Positions 53,807 to 63,024 are shown, counted from the stretch's first letter. The stretch: 64,000 nt of DNA from Arcicella lustrica (GCF_034930985.1 NZ_JAYGIM010000003.1:444616-508615); one strand, 5' to 3'. The notes: a model not told the origin generated them from the letters alone. Numbers and translations: made by a program.

Positions 53807-53841
53807 TTTGGATTTGTGATTGCTACAATCACAAATCCAAA
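53807..53841. terminator. Bidirectional terminator between the COX3-like and TonB receptor genes
   Basis: Perfect 16-bp stem (53807-53822 and 53826-53841) with the 3-nt loop CTA, in the convergent gap. Confidence 0.8.
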
Positions 53842-53847
53842 TACAGT

Positions 53848-56406
53848 TTAAAGGTTAAACGTAGCACTCAAATAATAAAAACCACCTACACTTGGCCCTG
53901 CCAAAAAGTTATAATAATACTTATTCAGCAGATTTGTTCCGCCTAACTTCAAAGTCAAATTTTGTGCGGGTAAAGTATAAGTAATTTGTCCATCAATGGT
54001 AGAATAAGCTGGTACATTTCCCGTTGCTAAAGACGATTGCCACAGAAAATCTTCTTGCCATTTCCAATTCACGTTAAAGCCCAAACGTTCCGTAATTTTT
54101 CGATTATTGAGTGAAACATTCAAAACCCAACGAGGCGTATTGAAAGCTTCTTCCAAACCATCATTTGTCGTTTTATGATCTAATTGTGCATACGAAGCAT
54201 TCGTTGAAAGCATAAAATCTTTGTAAACTCTGTAACGTAAACCAATACTTCCACCATAATTAAAAACCGTAGTTTTTGAGTTTGTCCACAAACGATAACG
54301 CTGATTTTTGGTGCGGTCATTTAAAGCAAAAGCGATAGAATCAGTATTTGCACTTTGTGTTAAAGCTAAATTCGTTTCTACTTGTGCCATAAAATTTTGG
54401 TATTGATTATAGTAAAAATCGACATCCACATACAAGCGTTTATCAAACCAAAGCCCTTTATAACCAATTTCAAAACTATTTACAGATTCTGGTTGAATGT
54501 AGCCATAGTCATTCTTTTTCAACAAACCTTTGTTTTTCACAACCGCTTGAGCCGTCGTTAAACCATTTTTATTCACATCATTAGTAATTGCAGTTTGAAA
54601 AGCATCAACTGAAGTTTTGAAGTATGAATTCTCAAAAATTCCTTGTGACATAATCGGCAAGCCTCCTACTCTTTTTACACCTCCGCTATTTACATTCGAA
54701 AAAGCCTCAAAAAGACTTGGGAAACGATAAGCATTTTGGTAAGAAATTCTAATATTTTGGTCGTCGGTTGGGGAATAAACAATCGCCAATCTTGGATTCC
54801 AACGTAAATCAAAATATTGATTTTTATCGGCTCTCAGCGAAGCATTCAGTTTTAGTTTATCATTCAACAATAATTTTGTCAACTGTACAAACCCGGCCAC
54901 TTTATTATAAGTAAGATTTTGATTGGGTTCGGTCGGATTGATAAAATAGTTTCCGTCAGGCAATACTTCAAACATTCTATAATCAAAACCCGTCAAAATA
55001 CTCAATCCATATTTTTCACGTAAAGTACTAAACAATTGCTGAGTCAAATCCGCCTGAGTTTCCACGTGATACAACCACGATTGTACTCTCAAAGCTGCTC
55101 CAACATCCCAGTTATTAATGTCTCCCAGTTTTTTAATTAAAGCATCAAATTCAGCTATATGGGGTTGTGGTCTGCCTTTGTCAGCCAGATTTCTTGCTGA
55201 TTCTAAAGCATCTGTCACACTCATCCCAGCTTTTGTATTGGCATTAAATTGATTGGAAAAATCTGAAAACCAAGCATCATCTGTTTTAAAAGTACGCTCG
55301 ATATTCTCTGCCATCGAACGAATATTATAAGATTGCCCCGTATTTTCATGCGTCAAATAGGCTTTTGCTTGAATCGAAGGCAATTTAAAACTAATACTGT
55401 GTTGGTCGATACGATAATCGCTCAATCTAAAACGGTTTGTACGCTGATAAAGATTATCTAAAATGCCGAAGCGATAAGTATAAGAAACTTCCCAATCTTT
55501 CTTCGGACGAACGAATAAGCTAACATCACCTTTAATATTTCTCAATGAAAAATCAGCGATTTCTTTTTCTAAATAGCCAGTTCGGGCAACGGAATAGCGT
55601 TTTCCGCCTAAAGTCAAATTTCTTCGATTCGACGACTCATTTCCGTAAGCATTGATGCCATCATAAGCAGGATTATCTGTTCCGAAAAGATTCAAAGTAG
55701 CATTTCCATTCGGATTCAAATCGGTATTATTGTCTGAAATCCAATCGTAACCCGTTAAATATTCAAAGTTAATTTTGGTAGCGAAAGTATTGTTAAATGC
55801 CTTTGCCCAACGAATATTACTTTCGCTAAATAAATGCACGGAAGCATTATTATCGTTGAAATGATTCGCCCCTGTTTTTTGTTGAAAACTCAATCCTTGA
55901 TGTTCAAAAGGATTTTTAGAAAAAATATTCACCAAACCATTCAAGGCATTCATGCCATACAAAGCTGAAGCAGCACCGTGCAGGATTTCCACATGGTCAA
56001 CATCCAAATCCGTTGGGGCTAAAGCCCCAGCAATCGGTGAACCAATATGTGGTGCTTGGTTATCCACACCGTCAACCAATTGCACAAAACGAACGTTAGT
56101 CGGATTGGCAAAACCACGAGTATTATATACTTTGAAACCCAAACTTGGCGTAAGTAATTGAACACCTTTGATATTTTCAATGGCATCATAAAACGATGGT
56201 GCTGCCGAATTTTGAATGGCACGATTATCCAACAAAGCAATACTAATTGGCGATTTCAAAACATTTTCGGGCATTCTTGAGGCCGTTACGACTACTTCTG
56301 ATAATTGTCGAACAGTATCTTTATAAACTATTTGCTGGATTTTCTTTTGAGCTTTTAGATTGAACAACAATATGCAAACGAGTAAAGAAGTATTAGTTAT
56401 TTTCAA
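53848..56406 (-). CDS. TonB-dependent outer-membrane receptor in a ModE-like operon
   Basis: About 852 residues if started at TTG 56406, giving the signal peptide-like start KITNTSLLVCILLFNLKAQ. The longer frame begins with ATG at 56460, but its first 18 codons include the second ModE-box-like operator. Plug motifs: VVVTASRMPENVLKSPISI, GVQLLTPSLGFKVYNTRGFA, VEILHGAASALYGMNALNGL; then a barrel ending in GGFYYLSATFNL. There is no STN domain and no N-terminal regulatory-like domain, so it differs from the SusC proteins. Third gene of a ModE-TSUP-receptor cluster; cargo unknown, possibly an oxyanion or metal chelate (inference). Confidence 0.88.
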   Translation of the reverse strand: MKITNTSLLVCILLFNLKAQKKIQQIVYKDTVRQLSEVVVTASRMPENVLKSPISIALLDNRAIQNSAAPSFYDAIENIKGVQLLTPSLGFKVYNTRGFANPTNVRFVQLVDGVDNQAPHIGSPIAGALAPTDLDVDHVEILHGAASALYGMNALNGLVNIFSKNPFEHQGLSFQQKTGANHFNDNNASVHLFSESNIRWAKAFNNTFATKINFEYLTGYDWISDNNTDLNPNGNATLNLFGTDNPAYDGINAYGNESSNRRNLTLGGKRYSVARTGYLEKEIADFSLRNIKGDVSLFVRPKKDWEVSYTYRFGILDNLYQRTNRFRLSDYRIDQHSISFKLPSIQAKAYLTHENTGQSYNIRSMAENIERTFKTDDAWFSDFSNQFNANTKAGMSVTDALESARNLADKGRPQPHIAEFDALIKKLGDINNWDVGAALRVQSWLYHVETQADLTQQLFSTLREKYGLSILTGFDYRMFEVLPDGNYFINPTEPNQNLTYNKVAGFVQLTKLLLNDKLKLNASLRADKNQYFDLRWNPRLAIVYSPTDDQNIRISYQNAYRFPSLFEAFSNVNSGGVKRVGGLPIMSQGIFENSYFKTSVDAFQTAITNDVNKNGLTTAQAVVKNKGLLKKNDYGYIQPESVNSFEIGYKGLWFDKRLYVDVDFYYNQYQNFMAQVETNLALTQSANTDSIAFALNDRTKNQRYRLWTNSKTTVFNYGGSIGLRYRVYKDFMLSTNASYAQLDHKTTNDGLEEAFNTPRWVLNVSLNNRKITERLGFNVNWKWQEDFLWQSSLATGNVPAYSTIDGQITYTLPAQNLTLKLGGTNLLNKYYYNFLAGPSVGGFYYLSATFNL

Positions 56407-56408
56407 TA

Positions 56409-56432
56409 CGTTATATTTATTAAAATATAACG
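56409..56432. promoter_or_regulatory. ModE-box-like operator 2
   Basis: Perfect 24-bp palindrome: CGTTATATTT, 4 nt, AAATATAACG. It has the 24-bp layout of the enterobacterial ModE box (CGTTATAT-N8-ATATAACG type). It lies just before the TTG start of the receptor gene. Confidence 0.72.
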
Positions 56433-56479
56433 ATAGATAAAAGAGTATATATTTTTTCATAAGTCTAAAAAATAAGTTT

Positions 56480-57217
56480 CTAAGTAAAAATTAATTTGGC
56501 ACAAGCAATCACTAAACCCAATGCCAACAAGTAACGAAGTGTAGGTAAATTAAACTTCTGACTTCCGAAGTAAGAGCCTAACAAACCTCCCAAAACAGTA
56601 GCACAAATAGCCCATTGTAAGTTTTCAGGAATTTGAATATTCCCTTTTACGAGCTGACCATATAAACCAGAAAGTGAATTCACAAAAATAAAAAGTGCCG
56701 AAACAGCAGCGGTTTCTTTGAGTTTTGCCCATTTCATCAACAACATTAATGGACTCAAAACGATGCCTCCACCAATGCCAATCATGCCCGAAAGTAAACC
56801 AATTACGCCACCAGAAGTCAATCCAGCCCAAAGAGGCACTTCACGATTTTCCGTTTCTTCTTGCTTGAACTGATAAAGTAAACGTGCAATCGAAATCAAA
56901 ATACAGATGGCTAAAATTTTCTTGTAAATCGCATCAGAAAGCGTCATCGTTCCGCCTAAATATGCCAATGGAATACTGGCAACGGCAAATGGCCAAAAGA
57001 GTTTAATTTTAAAAAAACCTGCCCGATAAAAACCGAAAAAAGAAAAAAGAGAAACGGCAAGATTCATGATTAAAGCCGATGATTTCATCAAAGTAGGCGA
57101 AACGCCCACAATCGCCATCACCGCTAAGTAGCCACTTGCTCCGCCATGCCCCACAGATGAATATAAAAAAGCCACAATGCTTAACAGCAAGAGCATCAGT
57201 AAGAAAGTTGAATCCAT
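56480..57217 (-). CDS. TSUP-family (TauE/SafE-like) membrane transporter
   Basis: 245 residues with about eight membrane segments. TauE/SafE features: FLYSSVGHGGASGYLAVMAI near the N-terminus and GGVIGLLSGMIGIGGGIVLS in the second half. Family members move sulfite, sulfonates or related anions across the inner membrane. It is the second gene after a ModE-like regulator and carries a ModE-box-like operator at its own promoter, so an oxyanion role fits (inference). 19 bp before the receptor ORF. Confidence 0.9.
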   Translation of the reverse strand: MDSTFLLMLLLLSIVAFLYSSVGHGGASGYLAVMAIVGVSPTLMKSSALIMNLAVSLFSFFGFYRAGFFKIKLFWPFAVASIPLAYLGGTMTLSDAIYKKILAICILISIARLLYQFKQEETENREVPLWAGLTSGGVIGLLSGMIGIGGGIVLSPLMLLMKWAKLKETAAVSALFIFVNSLSGLYGQLVKGNIQIPENLQWAICATVLGGLLGSYFGSQKFNLPTLRYLLALGLVIACAKLIFT

Positions 57218-57223
57218 AGTAAA

Positions 57224-57247
57224 CGTTATATTTTAACAAATATAGCG
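57224..57247. promoter_or_regulatory. ModE-box-like operator 1
   Basis: CGTTATATTT, 4 nt, AAATATAGCG: a 24-bp palindrome with one mismatch, 7 bp upstream of the TSUP start codon. On the minus strand it contains TATATTTG, which fits the -7 box TAnnTTTG. Nearly the same sequence as operator 2. Confidence 0.75.
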
Positions 57248-57347
57248 AACTATCTCAAAAATCCGAAATCTGATTTCGGAAAAGAAATAATATGATTTTA
57301 ATTAAGAAAAGTACTTAAAAAAGCGTTTGCTAAAGCTGACAGCTAAT

Positions 57348-57701
57348 TCAGCTATTTTCTTGAGCAAGAAAAGCTTGAAAGCGTGTTTGAAGAGATTTAT
57401 AGGCTTCAATGGCTTGAAGTCCTTCGGGAGTTACAATTGCACCACCACCACTTTTTCCACCAACTTGAGTGACTACGAAAGGCTTTGTGGCTTGTGAATT
57501 CATAGAAGTAATTAAATCCCAAGCTCTTTTGTAGGACATTTCCATCGCTTTGGCGGCTTTGGAAATTGAGCCATGTTCGATGATGAGTTCTAATAATTGA
57601 ATTCGTCCTTTTCCTAAAAAACGCTCTGAACCATCATGGTTTTCTATCCAAATTGCTCCAGTGATTTTTACTTTATTTGTTGTAGGAAGAAGGTTTTTCA
57701 T
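57348..57701 (-). CDS. ModE-like winged-helix regulator lacking the molybdate-binding domain
   Basis: 117 residues, matching the N-terminal DNA-binding domain of ModE: GKGRIQLLELIIEHGSISKA AKAMEMSYKRAWDLI (adjoining segments) and QVGGKSGGGAIVTPEGLQAI. The C-terminal TOBE (molbindin) domains are absent, so oxyanion sensing must differ or be done by another protein. It lies 130 bp upstream of the TSUP gene, and two ModE-box-like sites follow downstream. Regulator-target link is inference supported by the sites. Confidence 0.88.
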   Translation of the reverse strand: MKNLLPTTNKVKITGAIWIENHDGSERFLGKGRIQLLELIIEHGSISKAAKAMEMSYKRAWDLITSMNSQATKPFVVTQVGGKSGGGAIVTPEGLQAIEAYKSLQTRFQAFLAQENS

Positions 57702-57710
57702 TTTTTTGAC

Positions 57711-57855
57711 TTGAAGACTTTAGGATTTTTAGACACAAGAGACAAGAAGCAAGATTCAAGAGTTTTAAAAGGCGATAGGACATTAGAGTTTAAGAGTTTT
57801 AGACACAAATATTCCAAAAAATCCGAAATCTGAAATCCCATATCCAAAATCCTTA
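57711..57855. repeat. Heptamer-periodic block filling the GH3/ModE gap
   Basis: Two clear blocks: CAAGAGA CAAGAAG CAAGATT CAAGAGT (57736-57763), and AATCCGA AATCTGA AATCCCA TATCCAA AATCCTT (57820-57854), the last overlapping the GH3 stop codon. Between them the period is weaker. 57711-57734 is an exact 24-nt inverted match to 4036-4059, and part of the AATCC block recurs at 57258-57273. Confidence 0.65.
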
Positions 57856-59382
57856 AACGCAGACTTCTTTCGCCAATAGTAAAATTTGTTCTAAAAATTC
57901 TCTTGAATTACTCAATCTTGGTACTTTATGTTGCCCGCCTAATTTGCCTCGGTTTCTCATCCAATGATAAAAAGTATCTTTGGGTACCACATTAATTTTG
58001 GGTGCAGACAACACCATATCTTTATATCTTTTGGCATCATAATCAGAGTTAATTTCTCTGAGTGTTTCATCCAAAATTGTATTAAAAATTACTTGGTCAT
58101 TCGGTACTTGCGAAAATTCTATAATCCATTCATGGCAGCCTTGTTGCTTGTTGTCCATATAAACTGGTCCAGCCGTATAATCACTCAAAATAGCATTGGT
58201 TGCTTCGCAAGCACGAGTAATAGCTTTTTCAGCATTTTCAATAATGAGTTCTTCCCCAAAAGCATTGATAAAGTGTTTGGTTCTGCCAGAAATCTTGATT
58301 CTGTAAGGACTACGTGAAGTAAATTTTACAGTATCACCAATTTTATAACGCCATAAACCTGAATTGGTAGAAATCAGAATTGCATAATTCTTATTTAATT
58401 CTACTTCGGACAAAGTCAACACTTTAGGGTTTTCAGATTCAATTTCTTCCATTGGAATAAATTCGTAGAAAATACCATAATCAAGCATTAACAACATTTC
58501 ATCTTTGCGATTGAAATCATCCTGAATACCAAAAAAGCCTTCCGAAGCATTATAAATTTCAAGGTAATTTACCGAACTTGATGGAAAAACTTGATGACTA
58601 AACAATTCTCTGTAAGGCTGAAATGCAACAGCACCATGAATAAAAAACTCAAAATTAGGCCATACTTCTAAAATATTCTTTTTGCCTGTAATTTCTAATA
58701 CTTTATCAATCAACACTAAAGTCCAAGTCGGAACGCCCAAAATACTTGTCACATTTTCTTGAGAAGTAACCTCCGCCATTTTCTGAATTTTCTCTTCCCA
58801 AACATCCATCAGAGCTACTTCCAAAGATGGAGTACGAATGAGTTGCGCCCAAATTGGTAAATTTTTCATCACCACTGCCGAAACATCGCCTAAATAAGTA
58901 CGAGAATTCAATTGACTTGACTGTAAACTCCCACCAATAGAAAGTCCTTTTCCAGAGAAAACCTCTGTATCAGGTTTGTTTTCTACCAAAAGCGTCATCA
59001 TATCTTTTCCGCCCATGAAGTGACAATCTTCAAGCGATTCTTTAGAAACAGGGATGAATTTACTGCGAGCGTTGGTTGTACCAGAAGATTTTGAAAAATA
59101 TTGAATGTCTGAATTCCAGAGAACATTTTGTTCGCCACGCATCATACGTTCAATGTATGGAAATAGACTTTCGTAATTTGAAACGGGTACTCTTTCTTGA
59201 AAAGTTTTAATAGAAGCAATAGATTGATATTCATATTTTTTTCCCCATTCTGTGTACTTAGCTGATTGAATCAGATTCCAGAACATTTCCTCCTGCGTTT
59301 CCATAGGTCGTTCCATAAACGACTGGATTCGAGGCAAACGTCTTTTCATCAACCAAGCGATTGTTTCATTGAGAATATCCAT
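57853..59382 (-). CDS. GH3 auxin-responsive-promoter-family protein (acyl-adenylate/amide synthetase fold)
   Basis: 509 residues of the GH3 superfamily of ATP-dependent acid-amido synthetases, known in plants and several bacteria. Seen: YFSKSSGTTNARSKFIPVSK (the AMP-binding SSGTT motif), YLEIYNASEGFFGIQDDF and SGLWRYKIGDTVKF (second nucleotide-binding motif). The substrate of bacterial members is largely unknown. ATG at 59382. It shares the strand and an intergenic terminator with the glycogen synthase upstream. Confidence 0.9.
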   Translation of the reverse strand: MDILNETIAWLMKRRLPRIQSFMERPMETQEEMFWNLIQSAKYTEWGKKYEYQSIASIKTFQERVPVSNYESLFPYIERMMRGEQNVLWNSDIQYFSKSSGTTNARSKFIPVSKESLEDCHFMGGKDMMTLLVENKPDTEVFSGKGLSIGGSLQSSQLNSRTYLGDVSAVVMKNLPIWAQLIRTPSLEVALMDVWEEKIQKMAEVTSQENVTSILGVPTWTLVLIDKVLEITGKKNILEVWPNFEFFIHGAVAFQPYRELFSHQVFPSSSVNYLEIYNASEGFFGIQDDFNRKDEMLLMLDYGIFYEFIPMEEIESENPKVLTLSEVELNKNYAILISTNSGLWRYKIGDTVKFTSRSPYRIKISGRTKHFINAFGEELIIENAEKAITRACEATNAILSDYTAGPVYMDNKQQGCHEWIIEFSQVPNDQVIFNTILDETLREINSDYDAKRYKDMVLSAPKINVVPKDTFYHWMRNRGKLGGQHKVPRLSNSREFLEQILLLAKEVCV

Positions 59383-59490
59383 AAGTTAAGAATATCGGCT
59401 TTTATATTAGAGATTGTGTATTTACAAACTTAATAGAATTTATTGAATGTATCAAGTAGGTAAATTTTGGTGTCGCTGGCTTCCAAAATA

Positions 59491-59520
59491 GAGAAGTCAG
59501 CCTTGAACAGCCGACTTCTC
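59491..59520 (-). terminator. Terminator after the glycogen synthase gene
   Basis: Stem GAGAAGTC-x-GC / GC-x-GACTTCTC around an 8-nt loop, 7 bp past the stop codon; on the minus strand it is followed by TATTTTGG. Confidence 0.75.
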
Positions 59521-59527
59521 ATTTTAT

Positions 59528-61351
59528 TTATTTTCTTCTTTTGAGTGCTAAATCTTGAGCTGTGTCGTAATAAGCTCTCAGGTTACTCCAGTCAAAAGTA
59601 TCTGAAATACTTTCAACTCGGTTTCTTTGCGTAATTCTTTCTCGGAGTGATTGTTTCACAAATTTCAACATCATTTCAGATAATTGTTCTGCTGCTTTGT
59701 GGAAATCTTGTGTTTTACGATTCACAACCATTACGCCCCATTGTTCATAATCACGCATGATTTGCATCATATAATCTCCAAAACCTGAAAGATCTGAAGT
59801 AATCGTAGGAACACCACGAGCGATACATTCTAGCGGAGTATATCCCCAAGGCTCATAATAACTTGGGAAAACGCCCAAATTACAGCCACGTACAAATTGT
59901 CCATAATCAAGCCCGAAAAGTGGATTTGTCGAAACAATGAAATCTGGGTGATATACAATCTTTACTTTATCGTCTGGATTATTCAACAAATTAGCTTTTT
60001 TGGTATAATCCGTAATGCCGTCTTCATTTTTCAATAAATGTGTTACAACTTTCGGACGCTTATTTGTTTTCCAAGTTTGAATCGTTCTACGCAAACGCAA
60101 ACGCCAATATTCATCAATAAATCCGTTCAAATCTGGCATTTGTAAATCTGTTGCCGAAGCCGAAGCGTTGAACAATTTCTCCCCGATTTGCTTTTCAATC
60201 GCATTACAAGTTTCGTGGATTTCGTCCATTACTGCTCTCGACTGTAATACTTCTGGGTCAATTGAATGATAAGGTTGTTTCGTAATAAAAAACATAACCA
60301 CCGTTTTATCAATCTTAGCTTGTTTCATTTTCCAGTTCAAACGAGCCAAGGCTTCAAGCGTAATGTCATAACCTTTGTTTGAAAACTCATAACGACCAGA
60401 AGTAAAGAAATAAAGTGTTTTACCAAGATCGAAAGGTTGGCTTTGGAAGAAATGTCCCATCACAAATTCATTGATACGATCTTTGAAAAGCGTATGTAAA
60501 TTTTGATGTTCGTGCATTGCCGAAAATCTAGTAATATTTAAACCATTCGGTAAAATTAAATCTGGTACTTTGCCTAATAAAAATTCGCATTCACGAGCGG
60601 TCACATCACTTACCGTCGTCATCACATGACACATATTTGCTGCCAAGCGTTCAATGGTTGCTTGTGCTTCAATACCATAATGACGAGCTTCGTCTAGCCA
60701 ATTGAAAGTATGTAATTTATCATAAAAATCAGGTACATTTCCAGCTAAATAACGCCCAAGCATGGTAGCATGCGTGGTAAAAACTGTCGCTATTTTCACG
60801 CCATCTTTTTTCAAATCAGGAATACAAGTACCTGACATCCATTCATGAATATGTGCTACAATTTCAGCTTTGCTGGCTTGATCGTTCGCTAATTCGGTTA
60901 AGAAAATACGAATCATTTCACCAAATAAAATCGTTTGGTTCACAATGTCCTCCACATGTAAAGTCGGAACTTGATGTTTTTCCCAAAGACTCGCCTTAAT
61001 TTGATTCAATTTAGGCGTAACCGTTGCCAAATCAAACAATACAATTCTTGGTTTTCCAGTCACTAACCAATATCCATAATGTACTCCTAAACCCATTGAA
61101 CGCATTTTTTGGATAGTTTTACCCAAAATAGAATCGTCCAAATCATGAATTGGCTCAAACTCTGCCGTAGCTGTTTGCGGAAAATATGGTCCTAATAAAA
61201 AATAATTATTACCCCACTTTTCAACCATTGATGGCACTTTGGTACGAATTACAGTGTAGATTCCACCAACTTGATTACAGGTTTCCCAAGCAATCTCTAT
61301 TAAAATTTTTTGCTTATTAGCGGATGATGTGAGAGGATTTTGAATTTCCAT
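59528..61351 (-). CDS. GT3-family glycogen synthase (eukaryotic-like)
   Basis: A 607-residue glycosyltransferase that extends alpha-1,4-glucan from a sugar nucleotide. The N-terminal IEIAWETCNQVGGIYTVIRT, the catalytic-site YYEPWGYTPLECIARGVPTI (Glu-rich E-x7-E-type segment) and the SGRYEFSNKGYDITLEALAR region mark GT3, the family of animal and fungal glycogen synthases, not the GT5 GlgA type. GT3 is known in Bacteroidota. ATG at 61351. Confidence 0.92.
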   Translation of the reverse strand: MEIQNPLTSSANKQKILIEIAWETCNQVGGIYTVIRTKVPSMVEKWGNNYFLLGPYFPQTATAEFEPIHDLDDSILGKTIQKMRSMGLGVHYGYWLVTGKPRIVLFDLATVTPKLNQIKASLWEKHQVPTLHVEDIVNQTILFGEMIRIFLTELANDQASKAEIVAHIHEWMSGTCIPDLKKDGVKIATVFTTHATMLGRYLAGNVPDFYDKLHTFNWLDEARHYGIEAQATIERLAANMCHVMTTVSDVTARECEFLLGKVPDLILPNGLNITRFSAMHEHQNLHTLFKDRINEFVMGHFFQSQPFDLGKTLYFFTSGRYEFSNKGYDITLEALARLNWKMKQAKIDKTVVMFFITKQPYHSIDPEVLQSRAVMDEIHETCNAIEKQIGEKLFNASASATDLQMPDLNGFIDEYWRLRLRRTIQTWKTNKRPKVVTHLLKNEDGITDYTKKANLLNNPDDKVKIVYHPDFIVSTNPLFGLDYGQFVRGCNLGVFPSYYEPWGYTPLECIARGVPTITSDLSGFGDYMMQIMRDYEQWGVMVVNRKTQDFHKAAEQLSEMMLKFVKQSLRERITQRNRVESISDTFDWSNLRAYYDTAQDLALKRRK

Positions 61352-61716
61352 TCGTCGGTAATTAAGTTTTAGGATATTTTTTGTTAGATAAATATAAATC
61401 TAAAAAATATTCTTATTTCAAGAAAAACTAAAATAAAATCAATTTACAAATAATCGTAATTCTAGTATCTTTTCAAACCAAAAGAATAATTTATAATCTA
61501 TATTTATTTATAAAAATTGCTTTCAGTTAAATAAAGCTCAGCTTTCAATTTAGTATTACAATGCTATACTGTTATTCAGGAATGAATACTCATTGAAAAT
61601 TAATTGAATACAAATCTAAAAGAATGAAGACAATTTCGTGCTTAATTTTAATTAATATTTAGTGCTTTTAGGATTATAGAGTAATTAATATGGTATTTAC
61701 TCTTTTTAGCGATTAA

Positions 61717-61756
61717 TGTTCAGTTTTTTTTCACATTTTCGGGGTATCACTGAACA
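61717..61756. promoter_or_regulatory. Inverted repeat in the GT3/hemB divergent gap
   Basis: Perfect 8-bp arms TGTTCAGT (61717-61724) and ACTGAACA (61749-61756). A candidate operator or terminator in the 620-bp AT-rich gap 61352-61970, which shows no gene and no clear promoter. Confidence 0.35.
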
Positions 61757-61970
61757 AAATAATACTTTATCGTGGTTCTAAAAGAGATGGATAAAAATGG
61801 CTGATATTTCTTTGAAACAAAGCAAAAAGCCTGAATTGATTCAAAAAATCAGATAATACTTCCCATATCAGGATAATATTAAAGTTAAAATATTCCAACA
61901 TTTGTTTAATGGTTTTACGAACTTTGTATCCGAGTAAATCAGCAAAAACCAGAGAATAATAATTATAATT

Positions 61971-62942
61971 ATGCTAAGAAGACCCAGAAGAAACCGCCAG
62001 TCAGCCGCAATCCGTGCGATGGTTGAAGAAACAACTTTGTCGGTAAATGATTTTATCTATCCGATGTTTGTCATGGAAGGCAATAATCTTACAAGTGAGG
62101 TAAAATCTATGCCCGGTATTTACAGATACTCTATTGATAAGATATTAGAAGAAATGTCGGTTGTACAAGATTTAGGCATTCGTTCAATCGCACTTTTTCC
62201 ACTATTGGCAGAAGATAAAAAAGATAAAATTGCTTCTGAAAGTTACCGCAAAGGCAACATCTATTTAGAAGCTATTCATCAAATTAAAAGTAAGTTTCCT
62301 GAAATCGCAATCATGTCAGACGTAGCGATGGACCCTTACTCTTCTGATGGACACGATGGTTATGTTGATGAAAAAGGAAATATTTTGAATGATGAGAGTT
62401 TAGAAATTTTAGCAAAAATGACAATTGCTCAAGCAGAAGCTGGTGCTGATATCGTTGGTCCTTCTGATATGATGGACGGACGAGTAAGAGTACTTCGTGA
62501 AGCATTAGATAGCAAAGGTTTTATCAATGTGTCGATTATGGCTTATTCTGCCAAATATGCTTCTGCTTTTTATGGCCCTTTCCGTGATGCTTTGGATTCT
62601 GCTCCAAAATTTGGAGATAAGAAAACCTATCAGATGAATCCTGCCAATGTGCGTGAAGCGTTGATTGAAGCAGAACTTGATTACAGCGAAGGAGCAGATT
62701 TTTTGATGGTAAAACCTGCTTTGGCTTATTTGGATATTATCAAATCTTTGAATGATAATTTTGATATTCCGATTGCTGCTTATAATGTTTCTGGCGAATA
62801 TGCGATGGTAAAAGCTGCGGCTCAAAATGGTTGGTTAGACGGCACCAAAACAATGGTAGAATGTTTAACGTCTATCAAAAGAGCTGGTGCAAAAGTAATT
62901 TTAACTTACTTCGCCAAAGAATACGCAAGCCTTACAAAGTAA
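61971..62942 (+). CDS. hemB: Porphobilinogen synthase (delta-aminolevulinic acid dehydratase)
   Basis: Condenses two 5-aminolevulinate to porphobilinogen in tetrapyrrole synthesis. 323 residues. The two active-site lysines lie in IMAYSAKYASAFYGPFRDAL and FLMVKPALAYLDII. The metal region reads SDVAMDPYSSDGHDGYVDEK: the cysteines of zinc-type enzymes are absent and Asp-type residues are present, so it is a magnesium-type HemB. ATG at 61971. A strong terminator follows. Confidence 0.96.
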   Translation: MLRRPRRNRQSAAIRAMVEETTLSVNDFIYPMFVMEGNNLTSEVKSMPGIYRYSIDKILEEMSVVQDLGIRSIALFPLLAEDKKDKIASESYRKGNIYLEAIHQIKSKFPEIAIMSDVAMDPYSSDGHDGYVDEKGNILNDESLEILAKMTIAQAEAGADIVGPSDMMDGRVRVLREALDSKGFINVSIMAYSAKYASAFYGPFRDALDSAPKFGDKKTYQMNPANVREALIEAELDYSEGADFLMVKPALAYLDIIKSLNDNFDIPIAAYNVSGEYAMVKAAAQNGWLDGTKTMVECLTSIKRAGAKVILTYFAKEYASLTK

Positions 62943-62980
62943 TGAACCTTGTAAACATGAATCATCCCGAATTTTAAAAT

Positions 62981-63024
62981 CACAAAAAAGCGGTAAAAAA
63001 CTGATTTTTTACCGCTTTTTTGTG
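62981..63024 (+). terminator. Terminator of hemB
   Basis: Perfect 20-bp stem around the 4-nt loop CTGA: arms contain AAAAGCGGTAAAAAA and its complement, and the 3' arm ends in TTTTTTGTG. Works in both directions. Confidence 0.92.

Noticed and set aside
57258..57283. Operator for the ModE-like protein formed by the TCCGAAATC/GATTTCGGA palindrome
   Set aside because: It does not resemble the two CGTTATATTT sites and part of it recurs in the AATCC heptamer block, so it is more likely a repeat fragment or weak terminator.
61352..61970. tRNA or small RNA in the hemB upstream gap
   Set aside because: No cloverleaf pattern or CCA end and no clear promoter-terminator pair; only one short inverted repeat was seen.
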